A stretch of DNA of 17,767 nucleotides from Eubacterium sp. (GTDB taxonomy: Bacteria > Bacillota_A > Clostridia > Peptostreptococcales > Anaerovoracaceae): positions 1-17,767 of the forward strand of contig JAFOML010000019.1 of assembly GCA_017425345.1 (NCBI GenBank), given 5' to 3'. The position numbers and the translations under genes are program-made. Under the pieces are notes generated by a model, which was not told the DNA's origin, did no database searches, and saw only the letters and a program-made list of their open reading frames with translations. Every line of letters starts with the position of its first letter. Position 1 is the stretch's first letter. Below are positions 6,941 to 14,938 of the stretch, piece by piece.

Positions 6941-7498
6941 CTACTTGCTCTGCGCGCGGCCCTCTGCCTTGTGGATCAAGTTGCTGATCCGCTTGTACAC
7001 AAAGAACGTGACCAGCGCATTAATGCCTGCCTTCGACAGGTTGAACGGGATCACGGCCGGAACGATCAGGGCCGCGACCGCCTCTTTCGGCATGCCGTAG
7101 AAGATCGGGTCCAATACGTAGTTTGCGATGCACATCACGACGGTCATCGTGATCACGCCGCAGATCAGACCAATGATCGCGCCTTTCTTGGTATGACGGC
7201 TTCCGCCGCGGTAGATGATGCCTGCGACCAGCACCAGCGAGCCGCTCGCGAGCACGTGCATCGTGAAGCCCATCAGGCCGTCCTGGCCAAGGATAAACGC
7301 CTGTACAAAGGAGGCGATCACGGTCACGGTAATACCGGCCACCGGGCCGAAGGCAAATGTGGCGATCAGAATCGGCACGTCCGCCAGCTCATACTTGAAG
7401 GCTGGCATCGCCGGGAACGGGAAACTGATGAATACCAGAATGCAGGAGATGGCCGTCAGCATGGCCAGTGTCGTCATCTCAACTCTCGTGTTCTTCAT
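6941..7498 (-). CDS. ECF transporter S component, RibU-like
   Basis: A 185-residue integral membrane protein with about five to six hydrophobic segments. It is the substrate-binding subunit of an energy-coupling-factor vitamin importer. The motif FKYELADVPILIATFAFGPVAG (residues 34-55, shown in two parts as FKYELADVP and LIATFAFGPVAG) is the hallmark loop and helix of RibU-type subunits, pointing to riboflavin, though related S components bind other small molecules. It ends in a basic cytoplasmic tail. No EcfA/EcfT genes are present, so it presumably shares a general module encoded elsewhere. It overlaps the dipeptidase 3' end by 20 bases, and no FMN riboswitch can fit before it. AAGGA lies 8 bases before the ATG. 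The substrate is inferred, not shown. Confidence 0.8.
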   Translation of the reverse strand: MKNTRVEMTTLAMLTAISCILVFISFPFPAMPAFKYELADVPILIATFAFGPVAGITVTVIASFVQAFILGQDGLMGFTMHVLASGSLVLVAGIIYRGGSRHTKKGAIIGLICGVITMTVVMCIANYVLDPIFYGMPKEAVAALIVPAVIPFNLSKAGINALVTFFVYKRISNLIHKAEGRAQSK

Positions 7499-8948
7499 AA
7501 TGAAAATCCTTTTGTGTTAATCTGTAAATCGCGTCAGCGTATATATCGATCAGCTGATAGAAGCGCTCTATAGCGATTCTCTCATTCGGCTGATGCATGC
7601 GGTCTTCATCTCCCGGGAACAGCGCGCCGAACGCGACGACGTTCGGAGTCGATTTGGCGTAGGTGCCGCCGCCGATCACGAGCGGACCGGCTTCCGTATC
7701 CCCGGAATGATCCCGGTAAACCTCAAGAAGCGTCTGGATCATCGGCATCTCTTCCGGAATGAAGAGCGGATTGTCCTGTTTGAGGCGCATGACCCCGATT
7801 CCCTGGCTGTCCAGCAGCGGCTGCATCGCCTCGTAGACCTGCTCTGCCGAGGAAGTGACCGGGAACCGCACGTCCATGCGGATCCGGATCGAGTTCCGGT
7901 CATAGAAAATGATTCCGTTGTTGACGCTCAGCTTTCCGGACGGCTCGTCGCAGAATCCGATACCGAGCTTCTCTCCAAAGGGATCGAATGCGACATGCTC
8001 GTTATAGAACTCGATGAAGTCCTGCAGGTCGTCGCCGGCAAACTGCAGTCTGCCGAGAAATCCCATCAGCACCGCGATGGCGTTCACGCCGTTCTCCGGC
8101 CTGGCGCCGTGGCAGGCAGTTCCCTCCGCGACGATCTCCAGGGATTTTCCAACCCGCTTGCAGCGAAGCCGGTATCCCGTATCCTCCCGGTACTGGGCGA
8201 GCAGGCTGCGGACCTCGTCGTAGGCCTTACTGTCTTTGTGCAGAATTACCGCGCGCGCACGGTCCGGAACGATGTTCGGCGCCATGCCGCCGGAGAGATG
8301 CCGGAGCGCAAACTCGCCGGCATTCTGGGCAGCCGGAAGACCTCCCGCGAACTTTCTGGCAAGCTCAAACTCCAGGCGGCCCTTCTCACCGTTGATCACG
8401 GGGAAGTCACCGTCCGGCGTGAATCCAAAGTCCGGGGCTCCTGCCTCTTCGAGGTAGCGGCGCATGCCGCCCTTACCGGTCTCTTCATCCAGACCGAGAA
8501 TCAGGCGGACGCGGCGGTCCGGTTCGTATCCGGCGTCCCGGAGGGCTTTCATGGCGTACAAAACCGCCACCACCGGTCCCTTATCATCCGTGGTGCCTCT
8601 GCCATAAATGTATCCGTCTATTTCATCCGCATCATACGGTCCGTAGGCCCATTCGCCGGCAGCCGGAACTACGTCCAGATGCCCGAGGATCCCCAGGATC
8701 TCGTCGCCTTCTCCGAATTCCACATGACCGCCCACGTGATCCACGTCTTCCGTGCGGAATCCCAGTTCCTCCGCCTTGGAAAGCATGTACGCAAAAGAGT
8801 CCTGTACGCCCTGCCCGTAGGGAAATCTCTCCCCGGTGCCGGCTGTGACAGGATCTCCTCCCTCACTGTTGATGCGAATCAGTTCCTTCAGAGTCTCGAC
8901 TGCCTGGGGCCTGACGGCCTTCGTGATGCTCGTCAAGTCCAAGTCCAT
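7479..8948 (-). CDS. pepV: M20 family dipeptidase, PepV-like
   Basis: A cytoplasmic dinuclear zinc metallopeptidase that releases amino acids from dipeptides. From the chosen start it has 489 residues, close to PepV. Active-site elements: GHLDVVP (H90, D92), GRGTTDDKGP with the bridging Asp, LDEETGKGG with the catalytic Glu pair (155-156), TPDGDFPV with a further Asp ligand, and the late MHQPNERI with the last His. The lid/dimerisation domain lies in the middle (about 190-380). I chose ATG 8948 over ATG 8954 because AGGGAG directly abuts the latter but sits six bases before the former. It follows the NifU-like gene by 14 bases and overlaps the ECF gene. The link to the t6A genes is positional only. 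Confidence 0.88.
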   Translation of the reverse strand: MDLDLTSITKAVRPQAVETLKELIRINSEGGDPVTAGTGERFPYGQGVQDSFAYMLSKAEELGFRTEDVDHVGGHVEFGEGDEILGILGHLDVVPAAGEWAYGPYDADEIDGYIYGRGTTDDKGPVVAVLYAMKALRDAGYEPDRRVRLILGLDEETGKGGMRRYLEEAGAPDFGFTPDGDFPVINGEKGRLEFELARKFAGGLPAAQNAGEFALRHLSGGMAPNIVPDRARAVILHKDSKAYDEVRSLLAQYREDTGYRLRCKRVGKSLEIVAEGTACHGARPENGVNAIAVLMGFLGRLQFAGDDLQDFIEFYNEHVAFDPFGEKLGIGFCDEPSGKLSVNNGIIFYDRNSIRIRMDVRFPVTSSAEQVYEAMQPLLDSQGIGVMRLKQDNPLFIPEEMPMIQTLLEVYRDHSGDTEAGPLVIGGGTYAKSTPNVVAFGALFPGDEDRMHQPNERIAIERFYQLIDIYADAIYRLTQKDFHYEEHES

Positions 8949-8962
8949 CTTCATCTCCCTGA

Positions 8963-9187
8963 TCAGTCTACCGCCATAACGCCGGTGATCTCAGGTATAG
9001 CTTCTCCCAGGATCTGTCCGACGATTCCCTGCAGCGTCATTCTGGCGCCCGGGCATCCTGCGCAGTGGCCGAGCAGTCTGACCTTTACGACGTTCTCGTC
9101 GGTCAGTCCTACGAACTCGATGTCTCCACCGTCTCTTCTCAGTACCTGACGGATCTCATCCAGCGCTGCATTGATTCTCTCTTCCAT
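8963..9187 (-). CDS. NifU-like Fe-S cluster scaffold/carrier domain protein
   Basis: A 74-residue stand-alone NifU C-terminal (Nfu) domain, which holds and delivers Fe-S clusters. The invariant C-x2-C is present as GHCAGCPGA (C42, C45), preceded by the family's RRDGGDIEFVGL stretch. Length is typical for Clostridia, where such single-domain proteins are common. AAAGGA lies upstream of the ATG. It appears to be the first gene of the long minus-strand cluster and is divergent from the rubrerythrin gene. Confidence 0.9.
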   Translation of the reverse strand: MEERINAALDEIRQVLRRDGGDIEFVGLTDENVVKVRLLGHCAGCPGARMTLQGIVGQILGEAIPEITGVMAVD

Positions 9188-9493
9188 GGTTCTTTTCCTT
9201 TCTATTTCAATTCTATACGAATCGTTTCTGTGAATACTCTGCCGAGGCAGGCCGTTCTTTTCTTACTATACCCGGTAATACCGGATGCAAACAGTGATTT
9301 TCAAAGGTCTGCAGGCGTATTGTACCATAGAGGGGCTCAAAGGTCAAAGTCTTCAAAAATCTTTTTTGTTTGCAGGATACCAATCGGTGTATATATATGA
9401 TAAAATACTGATATAATTTCAGGCAGACGGGCTCCTCTGTGCCGGCTTCCGCCGGGTCCAGCAGAGTCTGTCCAGTTAAAGGAGGCAAATATT
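9188..9493. promoter_or_regulatory. Divergent intergenic region, NifU-like gene / rubrerythrin
   Basis: No gene is convincing in these 306 bases. Towards rubrerythrin there is an AT-rich stretch with a perfect TATAAT at 9412-9417 but no good -35. A leader hairpin follows, CTCTG (9435-9439) / CAGAG (9462-9466) enclosing CCGGC (9442-9446) / GCCGG (9451-9455), then AAAGGAGG at 9478-9485. Towards the NifU-like gene there is TATAGT on the minus strand (9270-9265), directly behind the palindrome CCGGTAATACCGG (9272-9284), with TTTGCA at 9291-9286. The -35 spacing is short (15), so this promoter is tentative. A minus-strand open frame of 91 residues here has no recognisable features. Confidence 0.45.
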
Positions 9494-10036
9494 ATGAAAT
9501 GGGTATGTTCCGTATGTGGTTACGTTCATGAAGGCGACCAGCCGCCAGAAAGATGTCCGGTATGCAAGGTTCCTGCTGATAAGTTCATCAAACAGGAAGA
9601 AGGTGCGATCGAATGGGCTGATCAGCATGTTGTCGGAGTAGCACAGGGTGTTGATCCGGAGATCATCAAGGACCTGCGTTCCAACTTTGAGGGAGAGTGC
9701 TCCGAGGTTGGTATGTATCTGGCTATGGCAAGAGTTGCTCACAGAGAGGGATATCCGGAAATCGGACTCTACTGGGAGAAGGCCGCATACGAAGAGGCAG
9801 AGCACGCAGCTAAGTTCGCAGAACTGCTGGGTGAGGTCCTGACCGATTCCACTGAGAAGAACCTGAAGATGAGAGTCGATGCAGAAGCCGGCGCATGCGC
9901 AGGCAAGAAGGATCTGGCTGTCCGCGCTAAGGCGCAGGGTCTGGATGCGATCCATGACACCGTTCATGAGATGGCGAAGGACGAGGCTAGACACGGCGCT
10001 GCATTTGCAGGTCTGCTGAAGAGATATTTTGGCTAA
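9494..10036 (+). CDS. Reverse rubrerythrin (rubredoxin-ferritin-like)
   Basis: A 180-residue peroxide-reducing diiron protein that protects anaerobes from H2O2 and O2. The domain order is reversed relative to classical rubrerythrin: a rubredoxin-type FeS4 site comes first (C5-x2-C8, C21-P-x-C24), then a ferritin-like four-helix bundle from about 55. Diiron ligands are visible as E67 (FEGE), EEAEH (101-104), and EMAKDEARH with E159, E164 and H167. This architecture matches clostridial reverse rubrerythrin, which is strongly peroxide-induced. AAAGGAGG sits 8 bases before the ATG. The gene is monocistronic with a strong terminator, and codon use resembles the ferredoxin gene's, suggesting high expression. 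Confidence 0.92.
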   Translation: MKWVCSVCGYVHEGDQPPERCPVCKVPADKFIKQEEGAIEWADQHVVGVAQGVDPEIIKDLRSNFEGECSEVGMYLAMARVAHREGYPEIGLYWEKAAYEEAEHAAKFAELLGEVLTDSTEKNLKMRVDAEAGACAGKKDLAVRAKAQGLDAIHDTVHEMAKDEARHGAAFAGLLKRYFG

Positions 10037-10052
10037 TTGCTCTCGAAAGCCG

Positions 10053-10081
10053 GGAGGGGCTGATGGCAGCCCCTCCTTTTT
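10053..10081 (+). terminator. Intrinsic terminator of the rubrerythrin gene
   Basis: A 10-bp perfect stem, GGAGGGGCTG (10053-10062) / CAGCCCCTCC (10067-10076) with loop ATGG, is followed by TTTTT (10077-10081). It lies between the convergent rubrerythrin and leucine-rich-repeat genes. Confidence 0.88.
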
Positions 10082-10086
10082 ATGTG

Positions 10087-11871
10087 CTATTTTACTGTGA
10101 TCTTACACTTCGCCGTCTTCCCGGACTTCAGGGTTACGGTGATCGTCGCGGTTCCCTTCTTCACTGCTTTGATCCTGCCTTTTTTCGTGACGGTCGCGAC
10201 GGACTTCTTAGAACTCTTGAAGCTCTTCACCGCATCTCCTGCGGCAAGGTCCGTGACCTTCAGCGTGTAGGTCTTTCCTTTTTTCAAAGTCTTCTTCACC
10301 GCCGACAGCTTGATCGTCGGTTCCGGTTTTACGATGGTCTCCTCCGTGCGGCTGATCTCCGCGCCGCACTCGCTGCAGTAGACGACCCGTTCTGCAGATC
10401 CCTCCTGAAATACCGTCGCTTCTACTACATTCTCCAGAACAGCTTCCGCCGGATGCGGATCGTTGCAGTAGCCGGTCCAGGTGACCTTTCCGCCGTATCC
10501 GTTATCCATCTGTTCTTCCGTCCAGGTGGCATCATGCTTTGGATAGTATACCGTCGTATCACAGCCGAAGAAGGCGCCTCCCGTGATATCCGGCCAGTTC
10601 CCTTCGAACCGGATCTCTTCCAGCGAAAAGCAGAAGGCAAAGGCATACGCGCTGATGTGTTTCACACCCTTTGGGATCGTGATCTTCCGGATCTCGGTAC
10701 ACTGTGAAAAAGCCTCCTCTCCGATTCTTTCCACCGTGTCCGGGATCTCGACCGACTTCACCTTCATCAGACCTGAAGCGACACCTGCCGGAATCTCCCG
10801 GATCCCGGCCGGAAACCTGATGGAACGTGCTTCAGAGCAACTTACGAAAGCATACCCGCCCAGCTCCGTAACACTATCCGGAATGTCGATCCGGCGCATC
10901 GCACAGCTACTAAATGCATTCCGGCCAATCGATTCCAGCCCATCCGGAAACACGATGTCGGACCAATTGTGGCAGCCAGAGAATGCGCTGTCCCCGATCT
11001 GCTTCAGACCGGTCGGCAGATCCAGCGAACACAGTTTTTCACATCCACTGAAGGCAGACCCTTCAATGCTGGTCACGCTTTCCGGCAATGAGACACGGCT
11101 CAGGTTCGCACAACGGTAAAAGAGTTCTTCCGGAATTCTCTGCGCCCCTTCCGCGACTTGCACCTCTTCCAGCCCACTGTACTGAAACACATCGTGGCCC
11201 CAGTTCTCGATGCCGGCGGGAATGCGGAACGTCTTAAGTTCTGTACAGTATTCAAATGCATAGCGCTCGATCGTTTCCAGACTGTCCGGCAGATCGATCG
11301 CCGCAAGAGCTGCGCAATGACTAAAACATCCGTAGCCGATCGTCTTCAGTCCATCCGGCAGATCTGCGGTTTTCAGCGCGGTACAGTTCCGGAACACCTC
11401 CATCTCAATGGTCTCAAGGCCTGCAGGGAGAGTGATCTTTTCCAGTGCAGTGCAGCCGTTAAACGTCTGAACTCCCACGATCCTTAGCGCTTCTCCGTCG
11501 GAAAAATGCACTTCTTTCAGCGCGGTACAGTTCTGGAACGTGTACCCGCCCGTCGAAGTAAGGCTCTCCGGAAAATACACTTCCTCGATTTCCGTGCAAT
11601 TATCAAACAGGTAGTATCCAAGATTGACGATGCCTTCCCCGAGGATGACCTTCTTGACTCCCTTATCGCGGAACGGACTTCTGGCATAGCTGTAATTCGG
11701 CGCAGTACCGGTTCCGGTGAGAGTAAGCGTACCGTCATCCTCCAGCGTCCAGCTGAAATTTGCATTCAGTGTGCCGGTCTGCGTCTCGGCAAATACGGAC
11801 GCGCCGGCTGCGGCCATCATGACAGCTGTGACGCACAGCAGTATGAACAGGCTGGCAAGTTTTCTTTTCAT
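10087..11871 (-). CDS. Secreted BspA-type leucine-rich repeat protein with Ig-like domain
   Basis: A 594-residue exported protein. The N-terminus MKRKLASLFILLCVTAVMM... ending ASVFA is a clear signal peptide. From about 75 to 430 it contains roughly fifteen repeats of about 23 residues with the pattern L-x2-I-x3-AF-x2-C-x2-L-x2-I-x-LP, the Treponema/BspA-type LRR_5 fold. A Cys-containing segment (VYCSECGAEI) follows. The C-terminus, about 525 to the end, is a lysine-rich bacterial Ig-like (Big_2) domain: SAVKKTLKKGKTYTL...VATVTKKGRIKAVKKGTATI. There is no LPXTG motif or transmembrane anchor. Such proteins mediate adhesion or ligand binding at the surface; no partner can be named. I chose ATG 11871 over the adjacent ATG 11874 because GGAG is then 6 bases upstream rather than 3. 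Confidence 0.88.
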   Translation of the reverse strand: MKRKLASLFILLCVTAVMMAAAGASVFAETQTGTLNANFSWTLEDDGTLTLTGTGTAPNYSYARSPFRDKGVKKVILGEGIVNLGYYLFDNCTEIEEVYFPESLTSTGGYTFQNCTALKEVHFSDGEALRIVGVQTFNGCTALEKITLPAGLETIEMEVFRNCTALKTADLPDGLKTIGYGCFSHCAALAAIDLPDSLETIERYAFEYCTELKTFRIPAGIENWGHDVFQYSGLEEVQVAEGAQRIPEELFYRCANLSRVSLPESVTSIEGSAFSGCEKLCSLDLPTGLKQIGDSAFSGCHNWSDIVFPDGLESIGRNAFSSCAMRRIDIPDSVTELGGYAFVSCSEARSIRFPAGIREIPAGVASGLMKVKSVEIPDTVERIGEEAFSQCTEIRKITIPKGVKHISAYAFAFCFSLEEIRFEGNWPDITGGAFFGCDTTVYYPKHDATWTEEQMDNGYGGKVTWTGYCNDPHPAEAVLENVVEATVFQEGSAERVVYCSECGAEISRTEETIVKPEPTIKLSAVKKTLKKGKTYTLKVTDLAAGDAVKSFKSSKKSVATVTKKGRIKAVKKGTATITVTLKSGKTAKCKITVK

Positions 11872-11915
11872 CATTATCTCCTTTCCGTACAGACGGATCT
11901 TCGTTTGCTAGCTCC

Positions 11916-11944
11916 ATTTTACATCATACTGTACAAATTGTCAT
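11916..11944 (-). promoter_or_regulatory. Probable promoter of the LRR protein gene
   Basis: On the minus strand ATGACA (11944-11939) and TAAAAT (11921-11916) are spaced by 17 bases, each one mismatch from consensus. It lies between the truncated repeat element and the gene start. Confidence 0.55.
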
Positions 11945-11950
11945 CCAATT

Positions 11951-11999
11951 AAATCGGAATCGGAACCCGCCGCCTTTAAAAGCGGGGGCATCCGGCGCC
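11951..11999 (+). repeat. Truncated second copy of the structured element
   Basis: These 49 bases match 83-132 with one single-base gap and about seven substitutions, in the same orientation. The core GGAACCCGCCGCCT and the end CATCCGGCGCC are identical. Only the last hairpin and right boundary are present; the outer 5' stem arm and first two hairpins are missing. The boundary lies 3 bases beyond the glycerol dehydrogenase stop codon. There is no T-run on either strand, so it does not look like that gene's terminator. Confidence 0.6.
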
Positions 12000-12002
12000 T
12001 CG

Positions 12003-13127
12003 CTATTTCTGCATCATCTGTTTATACGTCTTCCCCGTCTCTTCCGTCTCCTTGACCACGCGGATCACCGCCTCGTCGTTCATCGGGAACGGTTCACGGC
12101 TCCACTCGGTATTCTCGGTGTCCGCCGCGATGATACGGTAGTTCTCTTCCGTCGGTTCGATCCCCATGTCTTCCAGCGTCATGGGAAGTCCGACCGTATG
12201 ATAGAAGTCCAAAAGTATCCGGAGGTCCTGCCCCTTCGCGTTCTCTGCGACCAGCTGGCAGAGGATTCCGAACGCGACCTTCTCCCCGTGCAGCGCCTGA
12301 TCCCCGTTCGGGGTCGCCGACAGACCGTTGCAGATGACATGGGCCGCTGCGCAGCCGACGTTCTCGAATCCAAGGCCGCTCATCAGCGTATTCGCTTCGA
12401 TGACTGCTTCCAGCGCTTCGTTGACGATGTGCTTTTCGTTCGCGGCCTTTGCCGCCGCGCCATATCCCAGAACGATGCGGAAGCAGTACTCTGCGATCAT
12501 CCGGGCCGTGATCGTGCTGCCGTACGGACCCGTCTCCTGGTTGATATAGTTCGGGCTGTTCGTCTGGACGGAGGCACGCGCTTCATAGGTCGTTGCAAGC
12601 GCATCGCCCATTCCCGAAACCAGGAACCGGACCGGCGCATCCGCAATGATCTGACTGTCCACGATCACCATGTCCGGATTCTTTTTATAGTAGTAGACAT
12701 CCGCGTGCTCATGCGCGTCGTTATAGATGATGGACATCGCGCTTGTCGGCGCGTCCGTGGAGGCGCTGGTGGGCATGACGATCACCGGCAGACCCAGCTG
12801 TCCGGCAATGGCTTTGGCCGTATCGAGCGTCTTTCCGCCGCCGATGCCGAGGATCACCTCTGCGCCAAAAGCCTTCGCCTGCTCCGAGGCAGTCTCGATA
12901 CGCTCCCGGGTGATCTCATTCTGAAAGCAGATCGCCTCAAACGCTTCTCCGCGCTCCGCATAAGCCGCAGCCAGCTCCTTCCGGAAGTCCTCATAAAAGA
13001 AGCTGTCGATCACGGCAAACACACGGCTGCCGTAGGTCCCGGAATGCGCGGGCAGATGCTGGAACTCCCCGGGTCCCTGGATGTAGCGGCTCGGTGAGCC
13101 GAATGCAATGGATCTCTTCTGTGACAA
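12003..13127 (-). CDS. gldA: Glycerol dehydrogenase
   Basis: An iron/zinc-dependent (group III-like) NAD+ alcohol dehydrogenase that oxidises glycerol to dihydroxyacetone. The 374-residue protein has the NAD-binding GGGKTLDTAK (96-105), PTSASTDAPTSA (119-130) and the three metal ligands Asp175 (SGMGDALAT), His263 (AAHVICNG) and His280 (LHGEKVAFG). The start is TTG at 13127: a perfect AGGAGGTGA lies 5 bases upstream, and the next upstream candidate (GTG 13136) sits inside that site with no spacing. The protein then begins MSQKRSIAFGSPSRYIQG, aligning with GldA N-termini. It is the last gene of the ftsH cluster, 30 bases after dusB. No dihydroxyacetone kinase or glycerol uptake gene is nearby, so the physiological substrate is not certain. 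Confidence 0.88.
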   Translation of the reverse strand: MSQKRSIAFGSPSRYIQGPGEFQHLPAHSGTYGSRVFAVIDSFFYEDFRKELAAAYAERGEAFEAICFQNEITRERIETASEQAKAFGAEVILGIGGGKTLDTAKAIAGQLGLPVIVMPTSASTDAPTSAMSIIYNDAHEHADVYYYKKNPDMVIVDSQIIADAPVRFLVSGMGDALATTYEARASVQTNSPNYINQETGPYGSTITARMIAEYCFRIVLGYGAAAKAANEKHIVNEALEAVIEANTLMSGLGFENVGCAAAHVICNGLSATPNGDQALHGEKVAFGILCQLVAENAKGQDLRILLDFYHTVGLPMTLEDMGIEPTEENYRIIAADTENTEWSREPFPMNDEAVIRVVKETEETGKTYKQMMQK

Positions 13128-13157
13128 AATCTTCACCTCCTATTTCCAACGCGTGCT

Positions 13158-14117
13158 TCACACGCCTATTCCTGCGATTCTCGCCGCAAGCTCGTCGGTG
13201 TCTGTGATCTGATTGATCTCTCTTCTGAATGCGGCACTTCCATGGACGCCTTTCAGGTACCAGCCGCAGATTTTTCGCATTTCCCGTACTGCAACGTAGT
13301 CGCCCTTCAGTTCGCGCAGCTCCGTAAGATTCCGCTGCATAGCGGCAATCCGGTCTGCCAGCGTCGGCGCTTCGGCAGGCGGCAGGCCTTCAAAGTCCCG
13401 CTTCAGATCCCGGAAGATCCAGGGGTTTCCGAGCGCGCCGCGTCCGACCATCAGAAGGTCGCAGCCGGTCTGTTCCAGCAGCGCGTGCGCAGATGCCACA
13501 TCTACCACGTCACCGTTTCCGATGACCGGGATCGATACCGCGGCTTTGACGTCCGCAATGACGGACCAGTCCGCATGGCCGCTGTAGAACTGCTCCCGGG
13601 TGCGGCCGTGGACGGCGACTGCTGCCGCCCCGCCGGCCTCGGCCGCCTGCGCGCATTCACAGGCGTTGATCGTATTCGTCGTAAAGCCTGCGCGGATCTT
13701 GACCGTAACCTGCTTACTCGTGTTCGAAACAGCCGCTTCTACGATGCGGCGGATCAGCTCCGGGTCCTTCATCAGGGCGGAGCCTTCCCCGTTCTTCACG
13801 ATCTTCGGAACGGGACATCCCATGTTGATGTCCAGGATCACATTCGGCCGGTCGTCCAGCGCCCGCGCCGCAAACGCGATGATCTCCGGCTCATGCCCGA
13901 AGATCTGCACGGCAGTCGGCCCCTCGTCCGGGTACTGGAACAGAAGCCGCTCCGTCTTCTTGTCCCCGTAGTAGAGGCCCTTCGCGCTGACCATTTCCGA
14001 ATACGTCAAAGACGCGCCCATCTGCCTTGCCTGGCGACGCATAGGCGCGTCCGTAATTCCTGCCATCGGAGCTAAAATATATGGATTTTCAAGGTTTACA
14101 TTTCCGATCGCAAGCAT
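13158..14117 (-). CDS. dusB: tRNA-dihydrouridine synthase DusB
   Basis: An FMN-dependent reductase that converts uridine to dihydrouridine in tRNA. The 319-residue protein opens with the TIM-barrel FMN motif ILAPMAGITDAPMR (14-27). The active-site Cys101 lies in INMGCPVPKIVKNGEG, and VHGRTREQFYSGHADW is the DusB-type substrate and FMN phosphate region. VIGNGDV and MVGRGALGNPWIF follow, then the C-terminal helical tRNA-binding domain. It starts 5 bases after the coaX stop with only a weak ribosome binding site, so coupling to coaX translation is likely. The coaX-dusB order near ftsH is common in Clostridia and Bacilli. Confidence 0.93.
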   Translation of the reverse strand: MLAIGNVNLENPYILAPMAGITDAPMRRQARQMGASLTYSEMVSAKGLYYGDKKTERLLFQYPDEGPTAVQIFGHEPEIIAFAARALDDRPNVILDINMGCPVPKIVKNGEGSALMKDPELIRRIVEAAVSNTSKQVTVKIRAGFTTNTINACECAQAAEAGGAAAVAVHGRTREQFYSGHADWSVIADVKAAVSIPVIGNGDVVDVASAHALLEQTGCDLLMVGRGALGNPWIFRDLKRDFEGLPPAEAPTLADRIAAMQRNLTELRELKGDYVAVREMRKICGWYLKGVHGSAAFRREINQITDTDELAARIAGIGV

Positions 14118-14122
14118 ATCTG

Positions 14123-14932
14123 CTATTTCTCTTCTCTGTGGTGACTGAGCCTGCGGTTCTTGTGATAGATGATGTTCAGGCCCTCCAGGGTCAGCAGTTT
14201 ATCGACGTGATCGATGCAGTCGACACCGTTCTCCACCATCGTGGCCAGACCGCCGGTCGCAATGACCTGCACCGGTTTGTCACCGCCTGTGATCGAGGCA
14301 AGCTCAACCTTCATCTTCTTCACAACGTATTCCACGAGACCCATGTGTCCGTAAACGAGTCCGGACTGCATGCTCTGGATCGTGTTGCGGCAGATCGTGT
14401 GGCCCGGCTCCTCCAGTTCGACCTTCGGCAGCATGGCTGTCCGCTGGAACAGCGCATCGGACGAGATCTTCAGACCCGGCGCGATCGTTCCGCCCAGATA
14501 CTCCGCCTTATCTGTGATCGCACAGAATGTCGTCGCGGTTCCGAAATCGATAACGATCAGCGGTCCGCCGTACTTGTTATACGCGGCCACAGCGTTTACG
14601 ATACGGTCAGCTCCGACCTGCTTGGGGTTATCGTACTTGACGATCAGTCCGGTCTTGATGCCGGACTCCACGACGATCGCGCGGCGGTTAAAGTACTTCT
14701 GCACCATGTGCTGCAGTGTGAACAGCATCGATGGTACGACCGTAGAAATGATGACGTCCTTCACGTCGGTGAGTTTAAATCCTTCGTAATCAAAGAGCTG
14801 CCGTACGAGCATGCCGTATTCATCCGCGCTCTTGTTCGGATCGGTCTCGATCCGCCAGTTCGTAAGCAACTTCCCGTCGTCGAACAGTCCGAGTACGGCG
14901 TTGCTGTTTCCGATGTCAAATGCTAATAACAT
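14123..14932 (-). CDS. coaX: Type III pantothenate kinase
   Basis: CoaX phosphorylates pantothenate in the first step of coenzyme A synthesis, is insensitive to CoA feedback and needs a monovalent cation. The 269-residue ASKHA-fold protein has the phosphate loop [10 protein letters not shown] (2-11), the pantothenate-binding GADR (107-110), the second nucleotide loop IDFGTATTF (128-136) and the adenosine-site TGG. Length is typical (about 255-270). AAGGA lies just upstream of the ATG, and the gap to the regulator gene is 6 bases. Co-transcription with ftsH and dusB matches other Firmicutes. Confidence 0.95.
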   Translation of the reverse strand: MLLAFDIGNSNAVLGLFDDGKLLTNWRIETDPNKSADEYGMLVRQLFDYEGFKLTDVKDVIISTVVPSMLFTLQHMVQKYFNRRAIVVESGIKTGLIVKYDNPKQVGADRIVNAVAAYNKYGGPLIVIDFGTATTFCAITDKAEYLGGTIAPGLKISSDALFQRTAMLPKVELEEPGHTICRNTIQSMQSGLVYGHMGLVEYVVKKMKVELASITGGDKPVQVIATGGLATMVENGVDCIDHVDKLLTLEGLNIIYHKNRRLSHHREEK

Positions 14933-14938
14933 AGTTCC

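Noticed and set aside
7499..7700. FMN riboswitch ahead of the RibU-like gene
   Set aside because: The upstream sequence is the dipeptidase coding region, overlapping the S-component start; no riboswitch core is visible.
7593..9149. 518-residue plus-strand open frame opposite the dipeptidase
   Set aside because: It mirrors the PepV coding sequence, which has complete active-site motifs; no recognisable domain on the plus strand.
9213..9488. 91-residue minus-strand open frame in the divergent intergenic region
   Set aside because: It would cover the rubrerythrin promoter, leader and ribosome binding site, and the product has no recognisable features.
10087..11871. Tandem DNA repeats or CRISPR-like array
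   Set aside because: The periodicity of about 69 bases is protein-level leucine-rich repeats with diverged codons, not identical DNA repeats with spacers.
11951..12002. Intrinsic terminator for glycerol dehydrogenase
   Set aside because: A hairpin is present but no T-run follows on the minus strand, and the sequence is explained as a copy of the repeat at 83-132.
13151..13165. Small hairpin GCGTG/CACGC between dusB and gldA
   Set aside because: Five-base stem without a T-run, in a 30-base gap that also holds the gldA ribosome binding site; too weak to call a terminator.
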